A DNA stretch of 64,000 nt. Origin: Sinanaerobacter sp. ZZT-01 (GTDB lineage Bacteria; Bacillota; Clostridia; Peptostreptococcales; Anaerovoracaceae). Location: NCBI RefSeq assembly GCF_035621135.1, contig NZ_CP141728.1, forward strand, positions 2,542,001-2,606,000. The letters run 5' to 3'. The position numbers and the translations under genes were made by a program. Under the pieces are notes generated by a model. The model had not been told where the DNA came from. It saw only the letters and a program-made list of their open reading frames with translations, and did not search any database. This document shows positions 1 through 8,388 of this stretch, in pieces (the stretch's first letter is position 1; each line of letters starts with the position of its first letter).

Positions 1-16
1 GAGTGATTTTAATCAT
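1..16 (-). CDS. Start of the gene downstream of the GntR regulator (partial)
   Basis: Only the first five codons (Met-Ile-Lys-Ile-Thr) are in the window. The ATG lies inside the last codons of the GntR gene in another frame, and an AAAAAGGAG ribosome binding site sits 9 nt upstream, inside the GntR coding region, so translation is probably coupled. YtrA-type GntR regulators usually precede an ABC transporter ATPase gene. That makes an ATPase the likely product, but this is inference from context only. Confidence 0.5.
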
Positions 17-395
17 GATAAAATACTCCTTTTTCAATGAATTGTTTTATAAGGCCAGTAATCTCATCTGGTTGAAGCCCTAGATACTGTAATTCCATAA
101 TGTCATTTTGAATGCGATGTTTTAGTTCTTCTAATTTCCATTTATCTGTGTTCCTGTCTTTCTTTTCAGCAACAAAGCAGCCGGAACCGCCTATTGTGTA
201 AACGTATCCGTCTTTTTCTAATTCCCGGTATGACTTTAGAATTGTATTTGGATTTACTGTTAAAGTCTTGGATAATTCACGCACAGATGGAAGCTTTTCG
301 TTGGGTGTCAGCACTTCTGTGAGAATTAATTCCTTTATTTTATCGACTATTTGTTCATAGATTGATTTTCTGGATTTCAAGTCCAATTGAAACAT
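9..395 (-). CDS. GntR-family transcriptional regulator, YtrA type
   Basis: A 128-residue repressor. The N-terminal two thirds is a winged helix-turn-helix of the GntR family: the stretch PSVRELSKTLTVNPNTILKS (about residues 36-55) is the recognition region, followed by a GYVYTIGGSGCFV wing. The short helical tail of about 45 residues, with no large ligand domain, is the mark of the YtrA subfamily, which regulates ABC transporter operons in Firmicutes. The gene overlaps the start of the next gene on the minus strand. A perfect palindrome 27 bp upstream of the start is the likely operator, suggesting autoregulation of the whole operon. The effector is unknown. Confidence 0.9.
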   Translation of the reverse strand: MFQLDLKSRKSIYEQIVDKIKELILTEVLTPNEKLPSVRELSKTLTVNPNTILKSYRELEKDGYVYTIGGSGCFVAEKKDRNTDKWKLEELKHRIQNDIMELQYLGLQPDEITGLIKQFIEKGVFYHD

Positions 396-421
396 AATAT
401 CCCCTCTTTTCGTACTTCTAA

Positions 422-444
422 CTGTACTATATGAAATAGTACAG
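422..444. promoter_or_regulatory. Palindromic operator of the GntR regulator
   Basis: A perfect 9-bp inverted repeat with a 5-bp spacer, CTGTACTAT-N5-ATAGTACAG, lies just upstream of the GntR gene. Its size, symmetry and place fit a YtrA-type operator. That the neighbouring GntR protein binds it is inferred. Confidence 0.75.
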
Positions 445-555
445 AGTCAATCATTTATTACATATTTAAATACCGGATTGAATAAAATTGGTAATTATCC
501 TATTAATCTGTAAATAGTATGCTAAATATACCATATTTTGAAAATTCAATTTAGT

Positions 556-584
556 TTGAAAATAATTCGAATGCGTGATAAAAT
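556..584 (+). promoter_or_regulatory. Candidate promoter of the hydrogenase operon
   Basis: TTGAAA and TAAAAT hexamers separated by 17 bp, about 115 nt upstream of the first hydrogenase-operon gene. The leader between promoter and gene shows no long hairpin. The rest of the 300-bp gap to the GntR gene holds the GntR operator and otherwise AT-rich sequence with nothing else recognisable. Confidence 0.5.
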
Positions 585-699
585 GATTGCCAAAGAAATA
601 ACAAAGGTAAAAAATTCAAAAAAATCACAGTAGAAGGAGTATTAAAGTAAGAAAAGAAACAGAGAATTCATTTTAATTAGTTAGGGAGGTTTGAACAGA

Positions 700-2550
700 A
701 TGAGCAGATTGGATATCAAAACTCGAGATCGTGCCCAAACAGTAGTGGAAGGCCTATACAAAGATCTAGAGCGAAGAATCATAGCAAGTCCACCGGGGTT
801 ATGTCCCGTTGATATGGCTTCTTCGTTTTTAAAACTTTGCCACGCACAGACCTGTGGCAAATGTGTGCCGTGTCGAGTAGGTCTGGGCCAATTGGAGCAT
901 TTACTGGATGATGTTTTGGATTTGAGCGAAGATACGGATTTGGAAATCATTTCATTGATTGAACGGACAGCTAAAACAATACGGGATTCGGCTGATTGTG
1001 CCATAGGAACTGAGGCTGCTAATATGGTGCTTCGGGGGTTGTACGGATTTCGTGAAGACTATATGGAGCATGTAACAAATAACAGATGTGTTTCTACGAT
1101 TCAGAATTTAAAACAACCGGTTCCTTGCGTCGCACTATGTCCGGCAGAAGTAGATATCCCAGGATATATTTCATTGGTTTTAGAGGATCGATGTGAGGAT
1201 GCGATACGCCTGATTCGAAAAGATAACCCGTTTCCAACCGTTTGTGCCTTGATTTGTGAACACCCGTGCGAAGCGAGATGCCGTCGTAATTTAATCGATG
1301 CCCCAATCAATATTCGAGGAATGAAACGGTATGCGGTTGACCATTGTGGGAAAGTTGAAGTTCCAAAGCGAATGGAAGATACAGAAAAAAAAGTAGCAAT
1401 CATCGGCGGCGGACCGAGCGGATTAAGTGCAGCTTATTTTCTATCGCTAATGGGTCACCAAGTAACTGTGTTCGAAAAAAGAACTCATTTGGGTGGTATG
1501 CTTCGTTATGGGATACCAAGTTATCGTTTACCTCGAGAAAGATTACAAGAGGATATTGATGCAATTTTATCCACTGGGGTAGAAATAAAGATCGATTCTG
1601 ATATTGGAAGCGAAGACTCTATTCAAAAATTAAGAGATGAATATGATGCTGTTTACATTTCAATCGGAGCACATACACACAAAACAATCGGCATTGAAGG
1701 TGAATATTCAAGGGGTGTCATTTCAGCTGTTGAAATCTTACGAAGCATGGGCGATGATACCATGCCTGATTTTAAAGACAAGCAGGTTGTCGTAATCGGC
1801 GGTGGAAATGTCGCCATGGATGTGGCGAGAACAGCAAAGCGTCTTGGAGCGAAAAAAGTTAGCATTGTGTATCGTAGAAGAAGACAGGATATGACTGCGC
1901 TTTCTGAGGAAATAGAAGGTGCGATTGCAGAGGGCTGTGAACTGCTGGATCTAAAAGCACCATCTCGAATTGAGTCCACTAAAGAAGGGGATGTAGAAAG
2001 TCTTTATGTAAAACCGCAGATTGCAGGAAAAGCGGATAAGGCAGGCCGCCCGAAGCCGATGGATGCACAAGCGAAGGAGGAATGCATTCCTTGTGAAATC
2101 ATTATCTCTGCTATTGGGCAGGCTACAGATTCTGAGCATTTCGAACAGTACGGTATTCCGATTAATCGAGGGAATATTGTGGCAGCGAGATCAAGCGGAA
2201 TTGAAAGTATTCCTGGTATTTTTGCAGGCGGAGATTGTGTAAGCGGCCCTTCAACAGTGATAAATGCCGTAGCCGCCGGGAAGGTTGCGGCAGCAAACAT
2301 TGACAGCTATTTGGGTTATCACCACATGATCGAATGTGATATAGAGATACCGGCTCCTCGCCACGGTGACCACCCGCCATGTGCACGTGTTGAAATGAAA
2401 GAACGGCTGCCGGGTGAACGAGGTGGTGACTTCAGCGAAATTGAAAAAGGAATGACGGAGGAAGAAGCAAAGTATGAAGCGTTACGCTGCCTAAGGTGCG
2501 ATCATTACGGGCTGGGTGTCTTTAAAGGAGGAAGAGTGAAAAAATGGTAA
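700..2550 (+). CDS. GltD-like NAD(P)-dependent flavoprotein with NuoF-type iron-sulfur domain, hydrogenase partner
   Basis: A 616-residue redox protein in three parts. Residues about 40-115 match the NuoF 4Fe-4S domain (CGKCxPCR then a fourth Cys in DCAIG). Residues about 140-205 are the cysteine-rich N-terminal domain of glutamate synthase small subunits (CVALCPAEVDIPGY, then CALICEHPCEARCRR). The rest is a two-dinucleotide-fold oxidoreductase with an FAD motif (GGGPSG, near 232) and an NAD(P) motif (GGGNVA near 364, followed by VYRRRR, which favours NADPH). It overlaps the hydrogenase gene by 7 bp, so the two products very likely form a complex moving electrons between NAD(P)H and H2. An upstream in-frame TTG at 691 touches the GGGAGG site; the ATG at 700 has proper 10-nt spacing. 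Similar pairs are known as glutamate-synthase-linked (group A2) hydrogenases; their physiology is unsettled. Confidence 0.88.
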   Translation: MSRLDIKTRDRAQTVVEGLYKDLERRIIASPPGLCPVDMASSFLKLCHAQTCGKCVPCRVGLGQLEHLLDDVLDLSEDTDLEIISLIERTAKTIRDSADCAIGTEAANMVLRGLYGFREDYMEHVTNNRCVSTIQNLKQPVPCVALCPAEVDIPGYISLVLEDRCEDAIRLIRKDNPFPTVCALICEHPCEARCRRNLIDAPINIRGMKRYAVDHCGKVEVPKRMEDTEKKVAIIGGGPSGLSAAYFLSLMGHQVTVFEKRTHLGGMLRYGIPSYRLPRERLQEDIDAILSTGVEIKIDSDIGSEDSIQKLRDEYDAVYISIGAHTHKTIGIEGEYSRGVISAVEILRSMGDDTMPDFKDKQVVVIGGGNVAMDVARTAKRLGAKKVSIVYRRRRQDMTALSEEIEGAIAEGCELLDLKAPSRIESTKEGDVESLYVKPQIAGKADKAGRPKPMDAQAKEECIPCEIIISAIGQATDSEHFEQYGIPINRGNIVAARSSGIESIPGIFAGGDCVSGPSTVINAVAAGKVAAANIDSYLGYHHMIECDIEIPAPRHGDHPPCARVEMKERLPGERGGDFSEIEKGMTEEEAKYEALRCLRCDHYGLGVFKGGRVKKW

Positions 2551-4271
2551 AATTGGTGATAGACGGAAAAAATGTAGCGGTTTCTGAAGGGACTACCATT
2601 TTGGATGCAGCCGAAAAAGCGGGAATCCATATTCCTCATCTATGTTACTTAAAAGACATTAATGAAATAGGTGCTTGCCGTGTCTGTATTGTTGAAAAAA
2701 AAGGAATGGAGAAACTCATCACTGCCTGCAGCAACGAAGTAGAAGAGGGAATGGAAATTTATACAAATAGTCCAAAGGTTCGTTCAACAAGAAAAGTAAA
2801 TGTAGAATTGATTCTGTCGGATCATGATTGCATGTGTGCAACCTGTGTAAGAAGCGGCAATTGCAGCCTTCAAAAAATAGCAAATGATTTAGGCATTGTA
2901 GAAATTCCGTATAAGAGGATTGCGGAAAAACATAGATGGGATAAAAATTTTCCTTTAATTCGAGATGCTTCTAAATGTATTAAATGTATGAGATGCATTC
3001 AAATCTGCGATAAGGTGCAGGATTTGCAAGTTTGGAATGTATCTGGCAGCGGATACCGCACAACTGTCGGTGTGATGCAGAATTTAAAAATTCAAGATGC
3101 AAATTGCTCCCTTTGCGGGCAGTGCATCACCCATTGTCCAGTCGGTGCACTGAGAGAAAGAGACGATGTGAGCCGGATGTTTGAGGCACTTGCAGACCCT
3201 GATAAGATTACAATCGTTCAGGTAGCACCGGCTGTTCGTACTGCTTGGGGAGAAGGAATTGGACTGTACAAAGAAGAAGCGACGATGGGAAGGCTGGTCA
3301 GTGCATTACGCAGCATGGGATTTGACTATATTTATGATACGACCTATGCAGCAGATTTGACGATTATGGAAGAGGGCAGTGAATTTTTAGAGAGATTTCA
3401 AAACCGTAAAGAATATAAATGGCCGATGTTTACTTCCTGTTGTCCGGGCTGGGTTCGTTTTGTAAAATCACAGTACCCGGATATGGCTGAAAATCTTTCC
3501 TCTGCTAAATCACCGCAGCAGATGTTCGGAGCGATTACAAAAACTTATATTGCAGATAAACTTGGAATTTCATCAGAAAAAATATTTGCAGTATCGCTTA
3601 TGCCCTGCGTTGCAAAAAAATATGAGTGTGATGTAGAAAGTTTGTCGGACGCTGGATTTGGTCAGGATGTCGATTTGGTATTGACTACAAGAGAACTTGA
3701 CCGCATGATTCGTGCAGATCATATCAAAGCGGATGATTTAAAGGAAGAAGCATTTGATGACATGTTTGGCGTTTCTACAGGGGCCGGCGTAATTTTCGGA
3801 GCGACCGGAGGTGTTATGGAAGCAGCACTCCGCAGTGCATATTTTCTATTGACGAAAAAGAACCCTAATCCGGAAAGCTTTCGACGTGTACGAGGATTGG
3901 ATGGTTGGAAGGAAGCCGTTTTTGAAATAGAAGGAAATGCGATTCGTGTTGCGGTGGCAAGCGGACTTGGAAATACTAGAAAATTGATTGAAGCCATTCG
4001 AAAAAATGAAGTGAATTATGATTTTGTAGAAATCATGGCATGTCCGGGAGGCTGTGCAGGAGGCGGGGGACAGCCAATTCATGACAACATGGAAATGGCA
4101 GAGGAAAGAGGAAAAATTCTTTATGGATTAGATCGGAATGCTAATTTGCGTTTTTCTCATGAAAATCCATCGATCCAAAAGACTTATGAAGAGTTCTTGG
4201 GAACTCCGCTGTCTGAAAAATCACATCACTTGCTGCATACGGATGTGACACAATGGGAGCCCAATAAATGA
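2544..4271 (+). CDS. [FeFe] hydrogenase catalytic subunit, monomeric type
   Basis: A 575-residue hydrogenase that interconverts protons and H2 in the cytoplasm. The N-terminus holds a 2Fe-2S ferredoxin domain (Cys34, 45, 48, 62), a His-ligated 4Fe-4S site (His94, Cys98, 101, 107) and two 4Fe-4S clusters (CIKCMRCIQIC and CSLCGQCITHC). The H-cluster domain has all three signatures: TSCCPGW near 296, MPCVAKKYE near 352 and MACPGGCAGGGGQP near 497, including the proton-relay cysteine of the first. It ends in a short small-subunit-like tail. It is co-transcribed with the GltD-like partner. The hydEFG maturation genes are not in the window. The partner and domain set suggest NAD(P)H coupling, possibly with ferredoxin; this is inference. 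Confidence 0.96.
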   Translation: MVKLVIDGKNVAVSEGTTILDAAEKAGIHIPHLCYLKDINEIGACRVCIVEKKGMEKLITACSNEVEEGMEIYTNSPKVRSTRKVNVELILSDHDCMCATCVRSGNCSLQKIANDLGIVEIPYKRIAEKHRWDKNFPLIRDASKCIKCMRCIQICDKVQDLQVWNVSGSGYRTTVGVMQNLKIQDANCSLCGQCITHCPVGALRERDDVSRMFEALADPDKITIVQVAPAVRTAWGEGIGLYKEEATMGRLVSALRSMGFDYIYDTTYAADLTIMEEGSEFLERFQNRKEYKWPMFTSCCPGWVRFVKSQYPDMAENLSSAKSPQQMFGAITKTYIADKLGISSEKIFAVSLMPCVAKKYECDVESLSDAGFGQDVDLVLTTRELDRMIRADHIKADDLKEEAFDDMFGVSTGAGVIFGATGGVMEAALRSAYFLLTKKNPNPESFRRVRGLDGWKEAVFEIEGNAIRVAVASGLGNTRKLIEAIRKNEVNYDFVEIMACPGGCAGGGGQPIHDNMEMAEERGKILYGLDRNANLRFSHENPSIQKTYEEFLGTPLSEKSHHLLHTDVTQWEPNK

Positions 4272-4310
4272 CTGTCATGTAAAGAGAGATAAATTCAAAA
4301 TATAAAAATA

Positions 4311-4347
4311 AAAAGACATTTTATCCCTTCTGATGAAATGTCTTTTT
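4311..4347 (+). terminator. Rho-independent terminator after the hydrogenase operon
   Basis: An 11-bp perfect stem, AAAAGACATTT pairing with AAATGTCTTTT, with a 14-nt loop and a T run, 40 bp after the hydrogenase stop codon. Confidence 0.8.
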
Positions 4348-4422
4348 ACATGGATGCAGAAACAATTAAAAGGGGCAGCTTATATGAAAATTATAATAGA
4401 CTGAAAAACGGTATTTTAGGTG

Positions 4423-4452
4423 TTTACAAAACCTTCTGAAAATTAATATAAT
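4423..4452 (+). promoter_or_regulatory. Promoter of the D-2-hydroxyacid dehydrogenase gene
   Basis: TTTACA and a consensus TATAAT separated by 18 bp, 30 nt upstream of the start codon. Confidence 0.6.
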
Positions 4453-4482
4453 GAAATAAGGACAAAAGAAAAGGAGCAACAA

Positions 4483-5445
4483 ATGAAGAAGATTGTAATT
4501 TTAGATGGTTATACCATTCATCCGATGACGGAAGAACTTCAATGGTTTAAAGAACTAGGTGCTGTCACAATCTATGAGTCTACACCAGATGAATCAGCGG
4601 CCGCACGGATTGGAGATGCAGAAATTGTTTTCACCGATAGCACCTATATTGGAAAAGAAGTATTCGATTGTTGCCCGAACCTAGAATGGATCGGCATCTT
4701 AGCCACGGGTACTAATTCTGTTGACTTAGAATATGCAAAATCAAAAGGAATCCCTGTTTGTAATGTACCTGCCTATGGGACAAATGCTGTTTCTCAATGT
4801 GCATTTGCCCTTTTACTCTATGCGTGCGGACATTTAAAGGAACACTTAGAGTATGCCAAAAATAGACTTTGGTGTACACAGCAGACCGTTCCTTATTGGA
4901 ACCATCCATCGTACGAGCTGGAAGGTAAGGTTATGGGAATGATTGGATTCGGCAGAATCGGAAAGCAGAGCGCGAAAACAGCATTAGCTTTTGGAATGAA
5001 GGTTCTTGTTTTTTCGAACTATCCAGATAAAGGGCTGGAAACCGAGAATTTAAAATTTGTTTCTAAGGATGAGCTGCTCGCAAATGCGGATGTACTTTTC
5101 CTGCATTGCCCGTTAACAGAAGAGAACGAAGGCCTGATTAACAAAGAAAGTATAGCTAAGATGAAAGATGGGGTAATATTGGTAAATACTGCACGCGGCA
5201 AATTGATTCATGAATTCGATTTGTTTGAAGCGCTTCAATCGAAAAAAATAGCTTTTGCATGTCTTGATGTATTGGCAGAAGAACCACCGAGTTGTAATAA
5301 TCCACTTTTTACCTTAGACAATTGTTTTATTACGCCGCACGTAGCATGGACATCAGAAGAAGCCCGTATTCGCATCTGCCAAATTGCTTCTGAAAATTTA
5401 CGAGTATTTTTAGATGGACAACTCTTAAACTGCGTTAATTTCTAA
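4483..5445 (+). CDS. D-2-hydroxyacid dehydrogenase (hydroxypyruvate/glycerate dehydrogenase-like)
   Basis: A 320-residue NAD-dependent dehydrogenase of the D-isomer-specific 2-hydroxyacid family. It carries the dinucleotide-binding motif GFGRIGKQSAK (about 149-159), the NTARGK segment with the catalytic arginine, the LDVLAEEPP segment with the catalytic glutamate, and TPHVAW with the catalytic histidine. The closest known subgroup seems to be glycerate/hydroxypyruvate reductases, but the substrate cannot be fixed from sequence alone. It has its own promoter and an AAAGGAG ribosome binding site, and stands alone between terminated units. Confidence 0.9.
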   Translation: MKKIVILDGYTIHPMTEELQWFKELGAVTIYESTPDESAAARIGDAEIVFTDSTYIGKEVFDCCPNLEWIGILATGTNSVDLEYAKSKGIPVCNVPAYGTNAVSQCAFALLLYACGHLKEHLEYAKNRLWCTQQTVPYWNHPSYELEGKVMGMIGFGRIGKQSAKTALAFGMKVLVFSNYPDKGLETENLKFVSKDELLANADVLFLHCPLTEENEGLINKESIAKMKDGVILVNTARGKLIHEFDLFEALQSKKIAFACLDVLAEEPPSCNNPLFTLDNCFITPHVAWTSEEARIRICQIASENLRVFLDGQLLNCVNF

Positions 5446-5592
5446 TGAGGAAAATAAGAAAAAATAATGAATGCTTTTGAAATTGGTACTGTTAAAAAGT
5501 GATAAATTGGCTCTTTTCAACATGACAATTACTTTCTATAATAGGAATATCTTTTATTGTAGAAATAGGAAAATACAGGAGGGAAGAGCTAT

Positions 5593-6003
5593 ATGGATAC
5601 TAAATATGTTATGATTATTCAATGTGAGTTTGCAAGGCAACGCTGTAGTGGTTTTGCATGTACAAATGGATTTTACAACCGGGAAGATGGATTTAAAGAT
5701 TATGAGGATAATGTTCGTTACATCGCGATGACATGCGGAGGTTGCTGCGGGACAAGTCTTGCCGCAAAGCTGGAGCATTTTTCAAAGAAGATTGCGAAAA
5801 ATACAGATGTAAAGAAGAAAGAGGTTGCAGTACATTTGTCTTCTTGTATGGTGACAGATAATTACCATCATGACCGATGTCCAAATGTGGATTATATAAA
5901 AGCACTGATCCAAAAAAAGGGATATCATAGAATTCTTGAAGGAACTTATATCAGTAAAACTGCTGAGAAAAAGCGTGAAAAAGGAGAATACAAACGCTAC
6001 TAA
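5593..6003 (+). CDS. CGGC domain-containing protein
   Basis: A 136-residue protein rich in cysteine and histidine. The MTCGGCCGTS segment near residues 45-54 is the signature of the CGGC (predicted metal-binding) domain; further cysteines sit near residues 11, 17, 22, 83 and 94 (SSCMVTDNYHHDRCP). The function of the family is not established; metal binding is predicted. An AGGAGGG ribosome binding site precedes the ATG by 9 nt. The MocR regulator gene begins 11 nt after its stop, so the two are probably one transcript. Confidence 0.85.
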   Translation: MDTKYVMIIQCEFARQRCSGFACTNGFYNREDGFKDYEDNVRYIAMTCGGCCGTSLAAKLEHFSKKIAKNTDVKKKEVAVHLSSCMVTDNYHHDRCPNVDYIKALIQKKGYHRILEGTYISKTAEKKREKGEYKRY

Positions 6004-6014
6004 GGAGTGACGAG

Positions 6015-7439
6015 GTGATCATAATCAAAGAAAAAGAGTATGAGCCGAAATACATCCAGATTTATCAATATTTTAAACATCAAATTACAACAGGCAAGCT
6101 GGTAGCAGCGAGCAGACTTCCTTCTACCAGAAGTTTAGCTGATTCTATGGGAGTGAGTAGAAATACGGTAGAAGCAGCTTATCAACAGCTTTGTACAGAA
6201 GGATACCTTACGAGCAAGGCAGGAAGTGGATACGTAGTACTTCCATTTGATGTATCTCTTTATAATGATTCTGCATTAGAAAAAGAAGAAATGGTTTTTG
6301 AAGAGGAAAACAGCAATACGGATGATGATAAACGAATCCAGTTTGACTTTATGTATGAGAATATGAATTTGGATGATTTTCCTATGCGTGCATGGAAAAA
6401 GGCATTGAATGAAATTCTTAATTCCAGTAATGTGGATTGTTTTAGCTCGTATAATGATCGAAACGGTGAGAGAGAATTTCGAGTGGAAATTATGAAGTAT
6501 TTATATTTTTCCAGAGGAGTTCGCTGTAAACCAGAGCAGATCGTACTTACTTCTGGTACGATATCTTCATTGAGTTTGCTCTGCCAGTTGTTCATGAGTG
6601 AATACGATTCTGTTGCAGTGGAAGAGCCTTGCTATAATAGTGCGAGAGCTGCATTTAAAAATCATAAAATGCAGATCAAGCCAATTCCGATTGAGGAGGA
6701 TGGTATCTGTGTTTCCCTCTTAAAAGAATCTAAGGCGAAACTGTTATATACGACACCGTCGCATCAATTCCCAACTGGAAAAGTGATGGGTGTCAATAAG
6801 CGGCTCCATTTGATTCAATGGGCAGAAGAAAAAGATGCTTACCTCATTGAAGATGATTATGACAGCGAATTGAGATATAATAGCAAACCGATACCATCCA
6901 TGCAGTCTTTGGACTACAAAGGGAGAGTCATCTATATCAATACATTTTCAAAAGCATTTGTTCCGAGCCTTAGGATGAGTTTTATGGTATTACCCCAATC
7001 TTTATTAAAAAGATATCATAAAAAATTTTCTAAATATAACTGCACCGTATCATGGATTGAGCAAAAGGCTATGCAGGCTTTCATGCAGAATGGAGATTGG
7101 AGCAGACACTTAAGGAAAATCTGTACAGCAAATAAAAAAAAGCACGATATGTTGCTAAATGTCATTCATCAATGTATGAAAGACAAAATAGTGATTCATG
7201 GGAGTCATGCCGGATTGCATATTTTGCTTGAAATTAAGAATGGAATGAAAGAAAAAGAATTGATAAGAAGTGCAGAAGCGGTTGGCGTACAAGTATATCC
7301 GGTATCGGTGCATTGGGCCAACCCACAGAATTATAATGATAATATGGTCTTAATTGGGTACAGTAGTCTGAGTGAGGAAGAAATTAAAGAAGGAATACAC
7401 TTATTGCGATCCGCTTGGTTTGACTTTAAGGTTGAGTAA
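6015..7439 (+). CDS. MocR-type PLP-dependent transcriptional regulator (GntR family)
   Basis: A 474-residue fusion of a GntR winged helix (LPSTRSLADSMGVSRNTVEA, residues 33-52) to a class I aminotransferase fold. The aminotransferase part keeps the EDDYDSELRY motif and NTFSKAF with the lysine that would hold pyridoxal phosphate. MocR regulators such as PdxR and GabR sense PLP or an amino compound bound to it. The start is GTG, 7 nt after a TAAGGAG site that overlaps the stop of the CGGC gene. Family members often control the adjacent gene, so the CGGC protein or a vitamin B6 function may be the target; neither is shown here. Confidence 0.93.
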   Translation: MIIIKEKEYEPKYIQIYQYFKHQITTGKLVAASRLPSTRSLADSMGVSRNTVEAAYQQLCTEGYLTSKAGSGYVVLPFDVSLYNDSALEKEEMVFEEENSNTDDDKRIQFDFMYENMNLDDFPMRAWKKALNEILNSSNVDCFSSYNDRNGEREFRVEIMKYLYFSRGVRCKPEQIVLTSGTISSLSLLCQLFMSEYDSVAVEEPCYNSARAAFKNHKMQIKPIPIEEDGICVSLLKESKAKLLYTTPSHQFPTGKVMGVNKRLHLIQWAEEKDAYLIEDDYDSELRYNSKPIPSMQSLDYKGRVIYINTFSKAFVPSLRMSFMVLPQSLLKRYHKKFSKYNCTVSWIEQKAMQAFMQNGDWSRHLRKICTANKKKHDMLLNVIHQCMKDKIVIHGSHAGLHILLEIKNGMKEKELIRSAEAVGVQVYPVSVHWANPQNYNDNMVLIGYSSLSEEEIKEGIHLLRSAWFDFKVE

Positions 7440-7519
7440 AAATATGAATAGGGGTTATATTAAAAAACTTACTTCCTAAGAATATACGGTTTCAATGGAA
7501 GTAAGATTTTTTGAATGTT

Positions 7520-8263
7520 TCAGACTCCATGATTTTTTTGCTGTGCGTATTCAAGAAGATTTTTTTGAACGGCCGTATAACGTTTTTTGCCGATTGGAAT
7601 TTTCATATGATTGGTTAAGGTAAGTTCATAACGTGTAATCTTAATGATGTGCTTTATATTGGCAAGGTAGCTCTTATGAACACGTACAAAATGCAGCATA
7701 GGCAATTTATTTTCCAGATTGTTCAGCGTGCCGGTAAAGGTTATTGTTTCATTGTTTGTTTTATGTAAAAGGATCGTTCGATTATAAATTTCAAAATATA
7801 GGATATCAGAAAGAGGGATATGAATGAAACCATTTGCTGTTTGCAATAAAAATTGTTTTGGAATATTTTTTTCAAGAGCAAGCAGTAAGGCAGATTCCAA
7901 TTTTGATTGTTCAATCGGTTTTATAAGATAGTGAATCGGATGAACATCGTAGCTGTCTACGGCATAATCCCGACTGGAAGTTATAAATATCAAATCAATC
8001 TGATTTCCATTTTCACGTAAATGACGTGCAAAATCAATTCCATTATCCTGACCGAGCAGAACATCTAAAAAAAGCAGGTGATATGTAATGCCTGTCTCTA
8101 AAGCTTCTGCTAAGCTCTGTAAATCTGTGAAGCTTTGAAAGTTAAAGTCTATATGTTTTTTTTCTAGAATTTTATTTATTTTATTTCGAAATTGCTTGTT
8201 GAAAGCAGTATCGTCGTCACATAGTGCAATGTTAAAAATAGTGGGTCTCCCCCCTTCTTGCAT
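7520..8263 (-). CDS. LytTR-family response regulator (AgrA/VirR-like)
   Basis: A 247-residue two-component regulator. The receiver domain has the acidic pair in IALCDDD, the phosphorylated aspartate in LLFLDVLLG, and the later TSS and KPI positions. Residues about 140-240 are a LytTR DNA-binding domain (FVRVHKSYLANIKHI is its hallmark). No histidine kinase gene is next to it, so it is an orphan here. The ATG at 8263 has no ribosome binding site in front; instead a GGGGGGAG run lies inside the first codons, 7 nt before an ATT codon at 8237-8239 that would give a normal-looking N-terminus (IFNIALCDDD). Confidence 0.9.
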   Translation of the reverse strand: MQEGGRPTIFNIALCDDDTAFNKQFRNKINKILEKKHIDFNFQSFTDLQSLAEALETGITYHLLFLDVLLGQDNGIDFARHLRENGNQIDLIFITSSRDYAVDSYDVHPIHYLIKPIEQSKLESALLLALEKNIPKQFLLQTANGFIHIPLSDILYFEIYNRTILLHKTNNETITFTGTLNNLENKLPMLHFVRVHKSYLANIKHIIKITRYELTLTNHMKIPIGKKRYTAVQKNLLEYAQQKNHGV

Positions 8264-8306
8264 ATAATTTTTTCAACATGATATCACAGTTTAATAAAAA
8301 ATCCAA

Positions 8307-8388
8307 AAGAAGCCACAGTTTACTCCATTCAGTGAATAGACTGCGACTTCTTATGTGAGAAGTATGCTTATTTTAGGCTTCTCTTTTT
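8307..8388. ncRNA. Structured intergenic element, possible bidirectional terminator or small RNA
   Basis: Several nested inverted repeats lie between the LytTR gene and a YaiI-family gene. AAGAAGCCACAGT pairs with ACTGCGACTTCTT at 8340-8352 (as minus-strand RNA, a 13-bp stem with two G-U pairs, then TTTTGGATTTTTT). On the plus strand AGAAGCC can instead pair with GGCTTCT at 8376-8382, directly before TTTTT, enclosing a CAGTTT/AGACTG hairpin and a CTTCTT/GAGAAG hairpin. It can work as a terminator on either strand or as a compact three-way RNA. I do not recognise an Rfam family. Confidence 0.4.

Noticed and set aside
396-699. A Rex-type redox operator before the hydrogenase operon
   Set aside because: I looked for TTGTTAA-type palindromes and found none; only the GntR palindrome and a plain promoter are present.
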